Below, piece after piece: positions 1 through 6,938 of a stretch of DNA of 9,766 nucleotides. A model generated the notes under the pieces. The model was not told where the DNA came from and ran no database searches. It was given only the letters and a program-made list of their open reading frames with translations. The DNA is from Rhodoferax sp. UBA4127 (GTDB lineage: Bacteria > Pseudomonadota > Gammaproteobacteria > Burkholderiales > Burkholderiaceae_C). Within the stretch, counting starts at the first letter, position 1, and every line of letters begins with the position of its first letter. The stretch lies in assembly GCA_002381045.1 (NCBI GenBank), contig DFWT01000137.1, positions 1-9,766 on the forward strand, read 5' to 3'. Made by a program: the position numbers and the translations under genes.

Positions 1-614
1 GCGGCCCGGTGCGTCACGTGCCGGGGCTTGAAAATTTCACCCGGCACCAAGTCAACCATGGGGTTTAACTCGATGCGCTCGTGAGTCACAGCCCAGCGGT
101 AAACGGCTTTGACCCGCTTCAACACCCGGTCTGCCTGGTCAGCCGCGCCCCTGGCCTCCACCTTTTTAACGGCTGCCATGATCTCGCCGGGTTTGATGCT
201 GGCAATAGGACGCGCGCCCAGCGTCGGGAAAATGTCAGCTTCTAATGAGGCACGAATGCGGGTAAGGGTGATGTGTGCCCAGCGGGCGGCCTGGTGCGTC
301 AGCCAATCGCGTGACACCGCTTCAAGGGTGTTTATAGTTTCATGAACGATCTTGGTCTTTTGGGCTTTGCGCAACTCGGCAGGGTCGCCACCGGCCTTGA
401 TTGTCTTGCGTGCTTCCTCGGCCTTTGTCCGGGCGGCTTTGAGGCTCACGGCTGGGTAGACCCCCAGGGCCAGCAATTTTTCTTTGCCGCCAGCCCGGTA
501 CTTCAAACGCCAGTAGCGGCCACCGGAGTTAGTGAGATCAAAGTAGAGCCCGCCGCCGTCAAAGTGTTTGCCGGGCTCGGTCAGGTTGCGCAGTTGGGCA
601 TCGGTCAGGGGCAT
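1..614 (-). CDS. P4-type tyrosine recombinase/integrase, N-terminal part (truncated by the window edge)
   Basis: Catalyses site-specific recombination of a genomic island or prophage, usually into the 3' end of a tRNA gene. About 204 codons are visible. The N-terminus MPLTDAQLRNLTEPGKHFDGGGL is split by family logic into MPLTDAQLRNL and the DGGGLY motif (about residues 20-24) followed by YWRLKYR and LALGVYPAVSLKAAR (to about 61), which is the DUF4102 arm-DNA-binding domain of P4/CP4-type integrases. Residues about 95-190 (VSRDWLTHQ, FPTLGARPI, RVKAVYRWAV, ELNPM) are the core-binding SAM-like domain. The catalytic domain with the R-H-R-H-Y residues lies outside the window, so activity cannot be judged. 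The start at 614 is supported by AAAGGA eight bases upstream. No frameshift is seen. A tRNA-like att candidate lies about 100 bp upstream, the usual att position for this class. Confidence 0.93.
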   Translation of the reverse strand, partial: MPLTDAQLRNLTEPGKHFDGGGLYFDLTNSGGRYWRLKYRAGGKEKLLALGVYPAVSLKAARTKAEEARKTIKAGGDPAELRKAQKTKIVHETINTLEAVSRDWLTHQAARWAHITLTRIRASLEADIFPTLGARPIASIKPGEIMAAVKKVEARGAADQADRVLKRVKAVYRWAVTHERIELNPMVDLVPGEIFKPRHVTHRA

Positions 615-631
615 GATGGCTATCCTTTGCA

Positions 632-654
632 ATTTGGGGGTACATCTGGGGGTA
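632..654. repeat. Two 11-bp direct repeats with 12-bp period upstream of the integrase (possible arm-type sites)
   Basis: ATTTGGGGGTA (632-642) and ATCTGGGGGTA (644-654) match at 10 of 11 bases and are separated by one base. They sit 18-40 bases upstream of the integrase start. Tyrosine integrases bind short direct repeats (arm sites) through their N-terminal domain, often next to their own gene. That these are such sites, or autoregulatory sites, is inference from position and repetition. Confidence 0.5.
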
Positions 655-711
655 TTTTCTGCCAGTTTTCGACAAATAGCTAGCATTCATGCGGGTTACA
701 GCCTGGTTTGT

Positions 712-737
712 GATTCCTGTCAGCGGGACCATTTTTT
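712..737 (+). other. tRNA 3'-end-like fragment with CCA and T-run; candidate att half-site
   Basis: GATTCCTGTCAGC (712-724) is followed by GGGACCA (725-731) and six T (732-737). This reads as the distal T-loop, T-stem (CCTGT), 3' acceptor strand (CAGCGGG), discriminator A, CCA and a terminator-like T-run. The bases to the left do not complete a T-stem, so only about 20 bases of tRNA are present, the usual size of an att core. The same 13 bases occur at 7616-7628 inside a tRNA-Arg(CCU)-like sequence whose 5' acceptor strand CTCGCTG pairs with CAGCGGG over all seven positions (one G-U). A duplicated tRNA 3' end beside a P4-type integrase is classic; the assignment remains inference. Confidence 0.45.
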
Positions 738-979
738 AAATCCGGAACGGTCCGTAGCCTTCCAGGGGTTTTTGATTCGCCATTGCAGCGGTCCACACCA
801 GGGCAAGTGGTGCTTTTTCTGCATTCAGTGCGACTTACACGAGCGAAGTATCCGCAAACGCCGAGTGCTGCGGATTGTTCTAAATATTCAGCAATTTCAG
901 CACTCCAAGTTCGGAAAAATCTGAACAATGGTCTCCCGGTTAGCCACATACTTCCTGGCCTCATATCGTTGGCCCGTTA

Positions 980-1006
980 CCAGATTCGGTCGGAAGACCG
1001 GTCTGG
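980..1006. other. Stable inverted repeat with GGAA loop upstream of the DUF3616 gene
   Basis: CCAGATTCGGTC (980-991) and GACCGGTCTGG (996-1006) pair almost fully, with a two-against-one internal mismatch, around a GGAA tetraloop of the GNRA class. It lies 28 bases before the DUF3616 start. No T-run follows on either strand, so it is unlikely to be a simple intrinsic terminator. It may be a 5'-UTR structure or an operator. Confidence 0.4.
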
Positions 1007-1033
1007 CACTTACTCCTCTGGAAAACCAAACCC

Positions 1034-2122
1034 ATGCCCAACACCCGAAGCGCCAATGCCGTTCGTCTGGAGTTCGCGCCCGACTCCATGGTTCAAATCA
1101 ACTTGTCGGGGGCAGCCTTTACCGGCGACTGGTTGTGGGTGGCAGGCGACGAGGCCTGCGGCCTTGACCGTCTGCGCCGGCTTGAACCGCTTGGGCGCGA
1201 GGCATTGCGTTTCGGCAAGGTACGCGACTTCCCTCTGGCCGACCTGTTGGACCTGCCGGGCGATGCCGAGGAAGAGGCCGATCTGGAAGGTATGGCGGTG
1301 GCTGACGGTTTCCTTTGGGTGGTGGGCTCTCATGGTCTCAAGCGCAAAAACGCCAAGCCTGATCGGGACCATGCTGACAATTCCAAACGCTTGGCCAAGG
1401 TGTCGCTGGACGGTAATCGTCGCCTGCTGGCCTGCCTGCCGATTGAGCCCGATGCCAAAGGCGAACCCTGCCTGGTACGCCTAGCCAAAGACGGCCGCCG
1501 GGCGATGCGTCTCGAAGGCGATGCGCAGCACAACCTGCTCACCCGCGCCTTGGCCGACGATCCGCACTTCGGTCCCTACATGGCCATCCCGGGCAAAGAC
1601 AACGGCTTTGACATCGAAGGCCTGGCGATTGACGGCCAACGGCTGTTGCTCGGCCTGCGCGGCCCGGTGCTGCGGGGCTGGTCGGCGCTGCTGGAGATCG
1701 CGGTCGAGACCCGGGGCGACCAGTTGCGACTGGCACCCCTGGACGACAAGGGCACGATGATCCGCAAGCACTTCTTGCAACTCGATGGTCTGGGTGTGCG
1801 GGACCTGGACTTCTCTGGCGAAGACCTCTACATCCTGTCTGGTCCAACCATGGTGCTGAACGGTGATATCCGTGTTTTCAAATGGCCAGCGGCCCGCCCG
1901 CTTCTGGCAGCCAACCGCGAGCCAGTGCGGTTCGAAACTGGTTTAACAGAGTCGATTGCGCTGCCGCACGGGCGCGGAATCAACCGCGCCGAGGCGCTGT
2001 GCGACCTGCCTACCGAACTGTCCGGGGGCAAACCGGGGTGGCTGGTTCTGTACGACGCGCCTGGCCCAGACCGCCGCAAAGGTGAGTGCACCGTGTTTGG
2101 TGATCTGCTGCGCCGCGATTGA
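1034..2122 (+). CDS. DUF3616 domain protein (predicted beta-propeller)
   Basis: The 362-residue protein matches the DUF3616 family by its characteristic segments: DIEGLAIDGQRLLLGLRGPVL (about 193-213, cited as DIEGLA and GLRGP motifs), the earlier DLEGMAV...LWVVGSHG (about 83-101) and DLDFSGEDLYILSGP (257-271). These segments look like repeated blades, each with an acidic-x-x-G turn followed by a hydrophobic strand. The biochemical role of DUF3616 is not established. There is no signal peptide, so it is probably cytoplasmic. The ATG at 1034 is preceded by a modest GGAAAA about ten bases upstream. The stop is 32 bases before the likely start of the lipid kinase gene, and the three genes read as one unit, which hints at a role in phosphorylated-metabolite or lipid handling; that function is inference. 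Confidence 0.85.
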   Translation: MPNTRSANAVRLEFAPDSMVQINLSGAAFTGDWLWVAGDEACGLDRLRRLEPLGREALRFGKVRDFPLADLLDLPGDAEEEADLEGMAVADGFLWVVGSHGLKRKNAKPDRDHADNSKRLAKVSLDGNRRLLACLPIEPDAKGEPCLVRLAKDGRRAMRLEGDAQHNLLTRALADDPHFGPYMAIPGKDNGFDIEGLAIDGQRLLLGLRGPVLRGWSALLEIAVETRGDQLRLAPLDDKGTMIRKHFLQLDGLGVRDLDFSGEDLYILSGPTMVLNGDIRVFKWPAARPLLAANREPVRFETGLTESIALPHGRGINRAEALCDLPTELSGGKPGWLVLYDAPGPDRRKGECTVFGDLLRRD

Positions 2123-2154
2123 GTTCGTTCGCTGCTGACTGTCAAAGGGGTGTC

Positions 2155-3177
2155 ATGGCAATCATCCCGGAAATCGATCCCGCATCTGCGCTGCAGTTTG
2201 TCATCAATGGCGCAGCGGGAAGCAACGACGCTGACACCAAACGCGCGGTGATCGAGGCCGCGCTGCGCTTGGCCGGACGGCGCGCAGACTTGTTTTTTAG
2301 CCGCCCAGCCGACCTGGCCCAGACAGCGCAACAGGCAGCGACCCAGGCCAAGCCCAACCGCACCGCTGTGATTGCCGTTGGCGGCGATGGCACCCTCAAC
2401 ACCGTAGCCCAGGCCGCGCACGCCGTGGGCTGCGCCATGGGGGTGGTGCCGCAGGGCACGTTCAACTATTTCGCCCGCACGCATGGTATTCCGTCAGATC
2501 CAGCCGAGGCAGTGCGGCGCTTGCTTGACTGGGCGCCGTGGCCAGTGCAAGTGGCTGCTGTGAACGACCGGGTTTTTCTAGTCAATGCCAGCGTCGGCCT
2601 GTACCCTGATTTGCTGGAAGACCGCGAGGCCTACAAGGCGCGCTTCGGGCGCAGCCGGTGGGTCGCATTGTGGGCCGCTTGTACGACGCTTCTGCGCGCT
2701 CAAAGGCGACTGCGGTTGCACATCGAACAGGGCGCGGTAACACGTGACGTGAGTACGCTGACCCTGTTTGTTGGCAACAACCGGTTGCAACTGGAACAGT
2801 TGGGGGTACAACCGCCGCTGCAGGCACAAAGTGATGTGGTGCGAAGCTTTGGAATGGGGCTAATCACAGCGGTGATGCTGCGGCCCATCGGCACCCTGTC
2901 CATGGTCAGGCTGATGTTGCATGGAGCGATGGGCTCACTGGGTGAAGCCCAGAGTGTCGAGCGTTTTGAGTTTGAACACATGGTGGTCCGACCCACCTTG
3001 GTGCCGGGCCGCCGCGGGGTCAAGGTGGCTTTTGATGGCGAGGTCACACGCATGCGCGCGCCGCTTGATTTTCGTGTACTGTCCAAGCCGCTGTATCTGT
3101 TGATGCCAAGCCCGCAGGCAGAACCAGTCGCCGCCACAGTCGACCCCCCGACCAGCCAAACGAGTGCCGACACATGA
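2155..3177 (+). CDS. Diacylglycerol kinase-like (DAGK catalytic domain) lipid kinase
   Basis: This is a 340-residue member of the DAGK_cat/YegS-type kinase family, which phosphorylates lipid hydroxyls such as diacylglycerol with ATP. Visible motifs: the N-terminal strand LQFVINGAAGS (about 13-23), the nucleotide-binding VGGDGT loop (residues 75-80) followed by LNTVAQ, and PQGTFNYFAR (99-108), the family's P-x-GT-x-N-x-FAR signature. The C-terminal half (KVAFDGE near residue 300) is the second, substrate-side domain. An in-frame TTG at 2119 overlapping the previous stop could extend it by 12 residues, but the ATG at 2155 has AAAGGGG just upstream and places the domain start normally. It overlaps the phosphoesterase gene by four bases (ATGA), so coupled translation is likely. 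The actual lipid substrate cannot be told from sequence. Confidence 0.9.
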   Translation: MAIIPEIDPASALQFVINGAAGSNDADTKRAVIEAALRLAGRRADLFFSRPADLAQTAQQAATQAKPNRTAVIAVGGDGTLNTVAQAAHAVGCAMGVVPQGTFNYFARTHGIPSDPAEAVRRLLDWAPWPVQVAAVNDRVFLVNASVGLYPDLLEDREAYKARFGRSRWVALWAACTTLLRAQRRLRLHIEQGAVTRDVSTLTLFVGNNRLQLEQLGVQPPLQAQSDVVRSFGMGLITAVMLRPIGTLSMVRLMLHGAMGSLGEAQSVERFEFEHMVVRPTLVPGRRGVKVAFDGEVTRMRAPLDFRVLSKPLYLLMPSPQAEPVAATVDPPTSQTSADT

Positions 3178-3989
3178 GCCTCTTGCTGCAAATTTCCGAC
3201 CCACACTTTGGCACCGAACAACCGCTGGTCGTTGACGCACTGGTCAATTTGGCGCGGTTGCAAAAGCCCGACCTGCTGGTGCTCTCGGGCGACATCACGC
3301 AGCGTGCACGGCCCGCCCAATTCAGGGCCGCCCGCGCCTACATGGATCGTCTGGGCGCGCCATTCCTGGCCATTCCAGGCAACCACGACATACCGCTGTT
3401 TGATCTGTGGGCGCGCCTTAGCTCGCCTTATGCCCGGTACATCGAGGCATTCGGGTCTGATCTTGAACCTTTCTATGCTTCACCCGACTTGATGGTGGTG
3501 TGCGTCAACACCACACGGGTCTGGCGGCACAAACACGGTGAGGTGTCTGCGCAGCAAATCGATCGTGTTTCTGGCTTGCTAGCCAACGCAGCACCGGAAC
3601 AACTGCGAGTGGTGGTGGTGCATCAGCCGGTGGCCGTCACACAGGTCGAAGATGCGCGCCACCGGCTGCGCGGCCACGCATTCGCGCTGCAACGTTGGAG
3701 CGCTGCCGGTGCGAACCTCGTCATGGGCGGACACATTCACCTGCCTTACGTTTTGCCACTGCACGACCTGGCTCGGCCCATGTGGGCGGTGCAGGCCGGC
3801 ACGGCTGTCTCGTCGCGGGTGCGTTCGGGTGTCCCCAACTCGGTCAACCTGCTGCGCTGGGGCGAAGACGCCCCAGGCGGGTGTTGCCAGATCGAGCGAT
3901 GGGACTTTTCAACCGCTAAGCGCTCTTTCATTCGCGTCACTGTCAGCGAAGTGCGACCAGCCAGGGTGCAACCATTTACACTTGTTTAA
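3174..3989 (+). CDS. Calcineurin-like metallophosphoesterase (CpdA-like)
   Basis: A 271-residue class III-type phosphoesterase with all five metal-binding blocks in order: D9-x-H11 (SDPHFG), G39-D40 (LSGDITQ), G69-N70-H71-D72 (PGNHD), H150 (VVVHQP) and G186-H187-x-H189 (MGGHIH). The arrangement resembles cAMP phosphodiesterase CpdA and related 3',5'-cyclic or phospholipid phosphodiesterases, which use a di-metal centre to hydrolyse phosphodiesters. No signal peptide or membrane segment is seen, so it should be cytoplasmic. It is translationally coupled to the kinase through an ATGA overlap, suggesting a paired kinase/phosphoesterase function. The substrate is unknown; a cyclic nucleotide is possible, but the lipid-kinase neighbour makes a lipid-derived phosphate at least as likely. 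Confidence 0.9.
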   Translation: MSLLLQISDPHFGTEQPLVVDALVNLARLQKPDLLVLSGDITQRARPAQFRAARAYMDRLGAPFLAIPGNHDIPLFDLWARLSSPYARYIEAFGSDLEPFYASPDLMVVCVNTTRVWRHKHGEVSAQQIDRVSGLLANAAPEQLRVVVVHQPVAVTQVEDARHRLRGHAFALQRWSAAGANLVMGGHIHLPYVLPLHDLARPMWAVQAGTAVSSRVRSGVPNSVNLLRWGEDAPGGCCQIERWDFSTAKRSFIRVTVSEVRPARVQPFTLV

Positions 3990-4080
3990 TAGGAATTAAA
4001 TTCAATAATTAGCTGCTTTTTCCGAACTGTTAATGGCGTAACAATCCTTCCCATTCATAATTAAAAAACGGGAAATCATC

Positions 4081-4497
4081 ATGTTTTACGCCCTCAACTG
4101 GTTTGTAGTCGTCAGCCTTTTAATGCTTTGGTCGCTCGCCGCCTGGGCATTCCATTCGCTCGCAGCATGGACAGTCGCAAGTGCTGGCACCTTGACTGGA
4201 GGCGCTGGTGCGATTGCGGCCCTGCGGATGCCGGTTTGGCTCAGCGCATGGGTTCCACCTGAATTTGCGCTCGCGTTGAATTCGATGATGGCTGCCATCG
4301 GTCCTTCCATTGAGACGGCGGTTCAATGGGCTCCCGCGATGTCGGGTGGTCTCTCCGTTGCCATCTGGACTGTCTGGGGTATCGTGAGCGTCCTGCTCGT
4401 TTTGTTGGGGCTCTTTGCGACCGGACTGATTGCCGTAACGCGTCGCCGCCTGTCTGCATCTGCAAGTGCCTCACGGAACCTGGCAGCCGCGCGCTGA
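4081..4497 (+). CDS. Small membrane protein of unknown function
   Basis: I do not recognise this 138-residue protein. It has a very hydrophobic N-terminal segment (about residues 7-33, FVVVSLLMLWSLAAWAF core), a small-residue-rich stretch (TLTGGAGAIAAL, about 37-48), an amphipathic middle and a strong C-terminal membrane helix (about 92-119, AIWTVWGIVSVLLVLLGLF core). A basic RRR cluster follows, predicting a cytoplasmic tail. Two transmembrane helices are therefore likely. The start is preceded by an AT-rich 91-base gap with a GGGAAA about eight bases upstream of ATG as a poor ribosome-binding site. It lies in the same direction as and 110 bases before the TerC gene, so co-expression is possible but unproven. 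Confidence 0.7.
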   Translation: MFYALNWFVVVSLLMLWSLAAWAFHSLAAWTVASAGTLTGGAGAIAALRMPVWLSAWVPPEFALALNSMMAAIGPSIETAVQWAPAMSGGLSVAIWTVWGIVSVLLVLLGLFATGLIAVTRRRLSASASASRNLAAAR

Positions 4498-4607
4498 ACA
4501 ACGCGCAGACAACATTCGAAATTGCGGAATACGGCGCGCTTTAGCGTTGATACATCCCAGCATCCCGATGACATTGCATCCCATCTCTTTCATTCTTAAT
4601 CGAGCAC

Positions 4608-5603
4608 ATGGAAACCCTGATCCTCTTCTTCGCAGCTGACTTTTTGGGCAAACCCGCATGGGTCTGGCTTACTTTCGTGGGTATCGTCGTCACGCTTCTG
4701 GCCTTCGATCTGGGTGTTTTGCACAAGGACGACAAAGAAATCGGCGTGCGTGAAAGCCTGCTGTTATCAGCCGGATACATCAGCGTAGCTCTGCTGTTTG
4801 GTGCATGGGTTTGGTGGTACCTCGGTGCGCAAAGCGGCATGGACTACTACACGGGTTTCATGATCGAAAAGTCGCTTTCCATGGACAACGTGTTCGTGAT
4901 CGCACTGATCTTCAGCTTCTTTGCCATCCCTCGGCAATACCAACACCGCGTGCTGTTCTGGGGCATCCTGGGTGTGATCGTGCTGCGCGCCATCATGATC
5001 GGCCTGGGTGCGACGCTGGTGAGCCAGTTCAGTTGGGTGCTGTACCTGTTTGGTGCCTTCCTGATCTTCACCGGCATCAAGATGTGGATCATTGCTGACC
5101 ATATGCCCGACATCGCCAACAACCCATTGCTGAAGTTCCTGAAGCGGCACATGCGTGTGACCGACGGGCTGCGGGGCAACGCCTTTTGGGTGAATGAAGC
5201 GGATCCCGCCACTGGCAAGACAGTCCGCTTTTTCACGCCGCTGTTCTTGGCGCTGGTGCTGGTGGAGTTCGTTGATCTGGTGTTTGCAGTTGACTCCGTG
5301 CCCGCCATCTTCGCTATCACCACCGACCCGTTCATCGTCTACACGAGCAATATCTTCGCGATCTTGGGATTGCGTGCCTTGTACTTTGCGCTGGCTGCCA
5401 TGATTCATCGCTTCAAGTACCTGAAATACGCGCTGGCCCTGGTGCTCGTGTTTATCGGCAGCAAGATTTTCCTGGTGGGCATCATCGGCAAGATTCCGGC
5501 GGTCATCTCGTTGAGCGTGACCTTTGGCCTGATCGCCGGTGGCGTGCTGGTGTCCTTGTGGAAGACGCGTGAGCAGCCCGCAGCCACTGCGCACACTCAA
5601 TAA
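4608..5603 (+). CDS. TerC/Alx family integral membrane protein (predicted metal ion, Mn2+, exporter)
   Basis: A 331-residue polytopic membrane protein of the TerC/Alx family. Characteristic segments are FMIEKSLSMDNVFVIALIF (about 84-102) and EFVDLVFAVDSVPAIFAIT (220-238), with intramembrane acidic residues D93, D223 and D229 that are thought to handle the cation. About eight to nine hydrophobic helices are visible, with a cytosolic loop (about 162-205) in the middle. Family members such as E. coli Alx export manganese and respond to alkaline pH, and TerC belongs to tellurite-resistance loci. I saw no yybP-ykoY (Mn2+) riboswitch in the 110 bases upstream. The ribosome-binding site is weak (CGAG). 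The next gene starts 19 bases after the stop, so this is the first gene of a probable four-gene run. Confidence 0.93.
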   Translation: METLILFFAADFLGKPAWVWLTFVGIVVTLLAFDLGVLHKDDKEIGVRESLLLSAGYISVALLFGAWVWWYLGAQSGMDYYTGFMIEKSLSMDNVFVIALIFSFFAIPRQYQHRVLFWGILGVIVLRAIMIGLGATLVSQFSWVLYLFGAFLIFTGIKMWIIADHMPDIANNPLLKFLKRHMRVTDGLRGNAFWVNEADPATGKTVRFFTPLFLALVLVEFVDLVFAVDSVPAIFAITTDPFIVYTSNIFAILGLRALYFALAAMIHRFKYLKYALALVLVFIGSKIFLVGIIGKIPAVISLSVTFGLIAGGVLVSLWKTREQPAATAHTQ

Positions 5604-5622
5604 CTTCTCCTGAAAGACAGCT

Positions 5623-6105
5623 TTGGACTTCAATGTTTTGTGGCTTGCAAGTGCCGCACTGATCTTGCTCGGATTAGCGGGCACGGTGCTACCGCTGTTA
5701 CCTGGCACTTTGCTGGTTTGGAGTGGTGTGCTCCTGGGGGCATGGATCGACGATTTCACGCGTGTGGGCGCCGGGACCATGGTGGTCATCAGTGTCCTGG
5801 CGGTGCTCGCTTGGGCGCTCGATTTTGTGGCGGGCTTGATGGGGGCCAAACGCGCACAAGCAAGCAAGTTGGCGCTGGTCGGCGCAGCGATAGGCACGGT
5901 GGTGGGGCTGTTCATGGGCTTGGTAGGCGTGCTTTTTATGCCCCTGGTGGGTGCAGCAGTGGGCGAGTACTGGGCACAGAAAGACCAAACCAGGGCTGCC
6001 AAAGTGGCCTTGGCAACCTGGATAGGCCTATTGGTCGGCATGGTGGCCAAGGTGGTGTTGTCGTTTGTGATGGTGGGTATCTTCCTGATCGCCCTCTGGG
6101 TATAA
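5623..6105 (+). CDS. DUF456 family membrane protein
   Basis: A 160-residue protein with the DUF456 pattern: an N-terminal helix ending in LGLAGTVLPLLPGTLLVW (about 16-33), then WIDDF, a second helix pair around LDFVAGLMGAKRAQASK (66-82), a glycine-rich G-x3-G-x-GLFMG segment (88-100) and a PLVGAAVGEYW block (107-118) before the last helix. It is an inner-membrane protein of unknown function. The start is TTG: no ATG or GTG lies near the N-terminus, the resulting MDF... matches the usual MDW-like family start, and GAAAG precedes it by about six bases. It follows terC by 19 bases and is almost certainly co-transcribed with it. Confidence 0.88.
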   Translation: MDFNVLWLASAALILLGLAGTVLPLLPGTLLVWSGVLLGAWIDDFTRVGAGTMVVISVLAVLAWALDFVAGLMGAKRAQASKLALVGAAIGTVVGLFMGLVGVLFMPLVGAAVGEYWAQKDQTRAAKVALATWIGLLVGMVAKVVLSFVMVGIFLIALWV

Positions 6106-6131
6106 GGTCACCTCTTTTGCCTGCAACCCAC

Positions 6132-6150
6132 GCTTTGATCTTGGCAAAGC
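6132..6150 (+). other. Short hairpin followed by a T-rich stretch between DUF456 and DUF533 genes
   Basis: GCTTTG (6132-6137) pairs perfectly with CAAAGC (6145-6150) around a seven-base loop, and a T-rich tract (TTCTTCTATTTTTAA) starts four bases later. The stem is only six base pairs and half A-T, so at best it is a weak or partial terminator in the 82-base gap. Confidence 0.3.
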
Positions 6151-6187
6151 CCCGTTCTTCTATTTTTAACTTGGAAAGTTGTGAACC

Positions 6188-6868
6188 ATGAGTGCTCAAT
6201 CGATATTGGATCAACTGTTGAAGTCCGGCATGTCCCTCCTCGACGGCAAGCGAAGTCCTGTTGGCGGAGCGTCAAGCGCCGGGTTTGGCCAGCTCGGTAC
6301 AGGAATCGCCGCCGGTGGCGTTTTGGGTTTGTTGCTGGGCACCAAGCGGGGTCGCAGCGTTGGGGGTGCAGCCCTGAAATACGGCAGCGTCGCAGCGCTT
6401 GGCGCATTGGCATTTCGCGCTTACTCACAGTGGCAGGCTCAGCAAGCCGCACTGGTCTCATCCCCGGGAACCACGGGCCTTGCGGCACGCACAGTGGATT
6501 TGTTGCCCGCACCCGAAGCCGAAACCCATAGCCGTGCGATCTTCCAAGCCTTGATAGCGGCAGCCAAATCTGACGGTCACCTGGACGAGCGCGAGCGTGG
6601 CCTGATCGATGCCGAAATGGAGCGACTGCAAGCGGATGCAGGAGACCGCGCGTGGCTGGCGGCAGAGCTGCAACGCCCGCTGGACCCCGCCGAAGTCGCT
6701 CGCGCGGCAACCACCCCCGAGTTGGCTGCAGAGATGTATTTGGCCAGCCTGCTCGTCATTGACGACACCAGTTTCATGGAACGTGCTTACCTGGACGAAT
6801 TTGCGCGCCAATTGAAGTTGCCCGCAGCGCTCAAAGCCGAGTTAGAAAAGCAGGCCAGTGCAAATTGA
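6188..6868 (+). CDS. DUF533 family protein (TerB-like C-terminal domain)
   Basis: A 226-residue protein of the DUF533 (YebE-like) family. The N-terminus (SILDQLLKSGMSLL, 5-18) is followed by a glycine-rich hydrophobic patch (about 38-75: GIAAGGVLGLLLG...KYGSVAALGALAF) that could insert in or lie on the membrane, with Y79 and W82 after it. The C-terminal half (116-220) is helical, with an AAAKSDGHLDERER motif (124-137) and SLLVIDDTSFMERAYLD (187-203), the acidic signatures of the TerB-like fold in which paired acidic helices may bind metal. Function is unknown. It follows DUF456 by 82 bases, and its neighbour two genes upstream is TerC, a partner type known from tellurium-response gene networks. 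Confidence 0.88.
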   Translation: MSAQSILDQLLKSGMSLLDGKRSPVGGASSAGFGQLGTGIAAGGVLGLLLGTKRGRSVGGAALKYGSVAALGALAFRAYSQWQAQQAALVSSPGTTGLAARTVDLLPAPEAETHSRAIFQALIAAAKSDGHLDERERGLIDAEMERLQADAGDRAWLAAELQRPLDPAEVARAATTPELAAEMYLASLLVIDDTSFMERAYLDEFARQLKLPAALKAELEKQASAN

Positions 6869-6938
6869 AGCGCGTCCCTCGGGACAAACAGCAGGGCGTC
6901 GTTTTGAATCACAGCAGCCATACCAAGGGGTCAAAATA

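Larger units (their letters stand above)
615..1033. other. Intergenic region between integrase and DUF3616 gene; no gene found
   Basis: About 420 bases without a convincing gene between two divergent starts. It holds the integrase ribosome-binding site, the TGGGGGTA direct repeat (632-654), a tRNA-3'-end-like fragment with a T-run (712-737) and a near-perfect hairpin (980-1006). Open frames on both strands (680-964 minus, 783-1484 plus) have no family signature, no ribosome-binding site and codon use unlike the neighbours. I could not assign clear promoters for either flanking gene. Confidence 0.7.

Noticed and set aside
680..964. Minus-strand frame upstream of the integrase
   Set aside because: No family signature or ribosome-binding site, and it runs through the tRNA-like fragment; regarded as chance.
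783..1484. Plus-strand frame overlapping the intergenic region and the DUF3616 gene
   Set aside because: It overlaps the recognised DUF3616 frame for most of its length and is rich in Trp, Cys, Arg and Pro without any domain pattern or ribosome-binding site.
4553..4582. Three copies of CATCCC spaced 8 and 16 bases apart before TerC
   Set aside because: The motif is too short and the region too small to separate it from chance; no known site matches.
4498..4607. Possible yybP-ykoY manganese riboswitch upstream of the TerC gene
   Set aside because: The region was read for the conserved GGGGAGTAG-like and CTACGCC-like elements and they are absent; 110 bases with no matching stems.
4767..6050. 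Long open frame on the minus strand opposite TerC and DUF456
   Set aside because: It is antisense to two well-supported membrane-protein genes, has a low-complexity His/Gln-rich composition typical of an antisense shadow, and shows no family signature.
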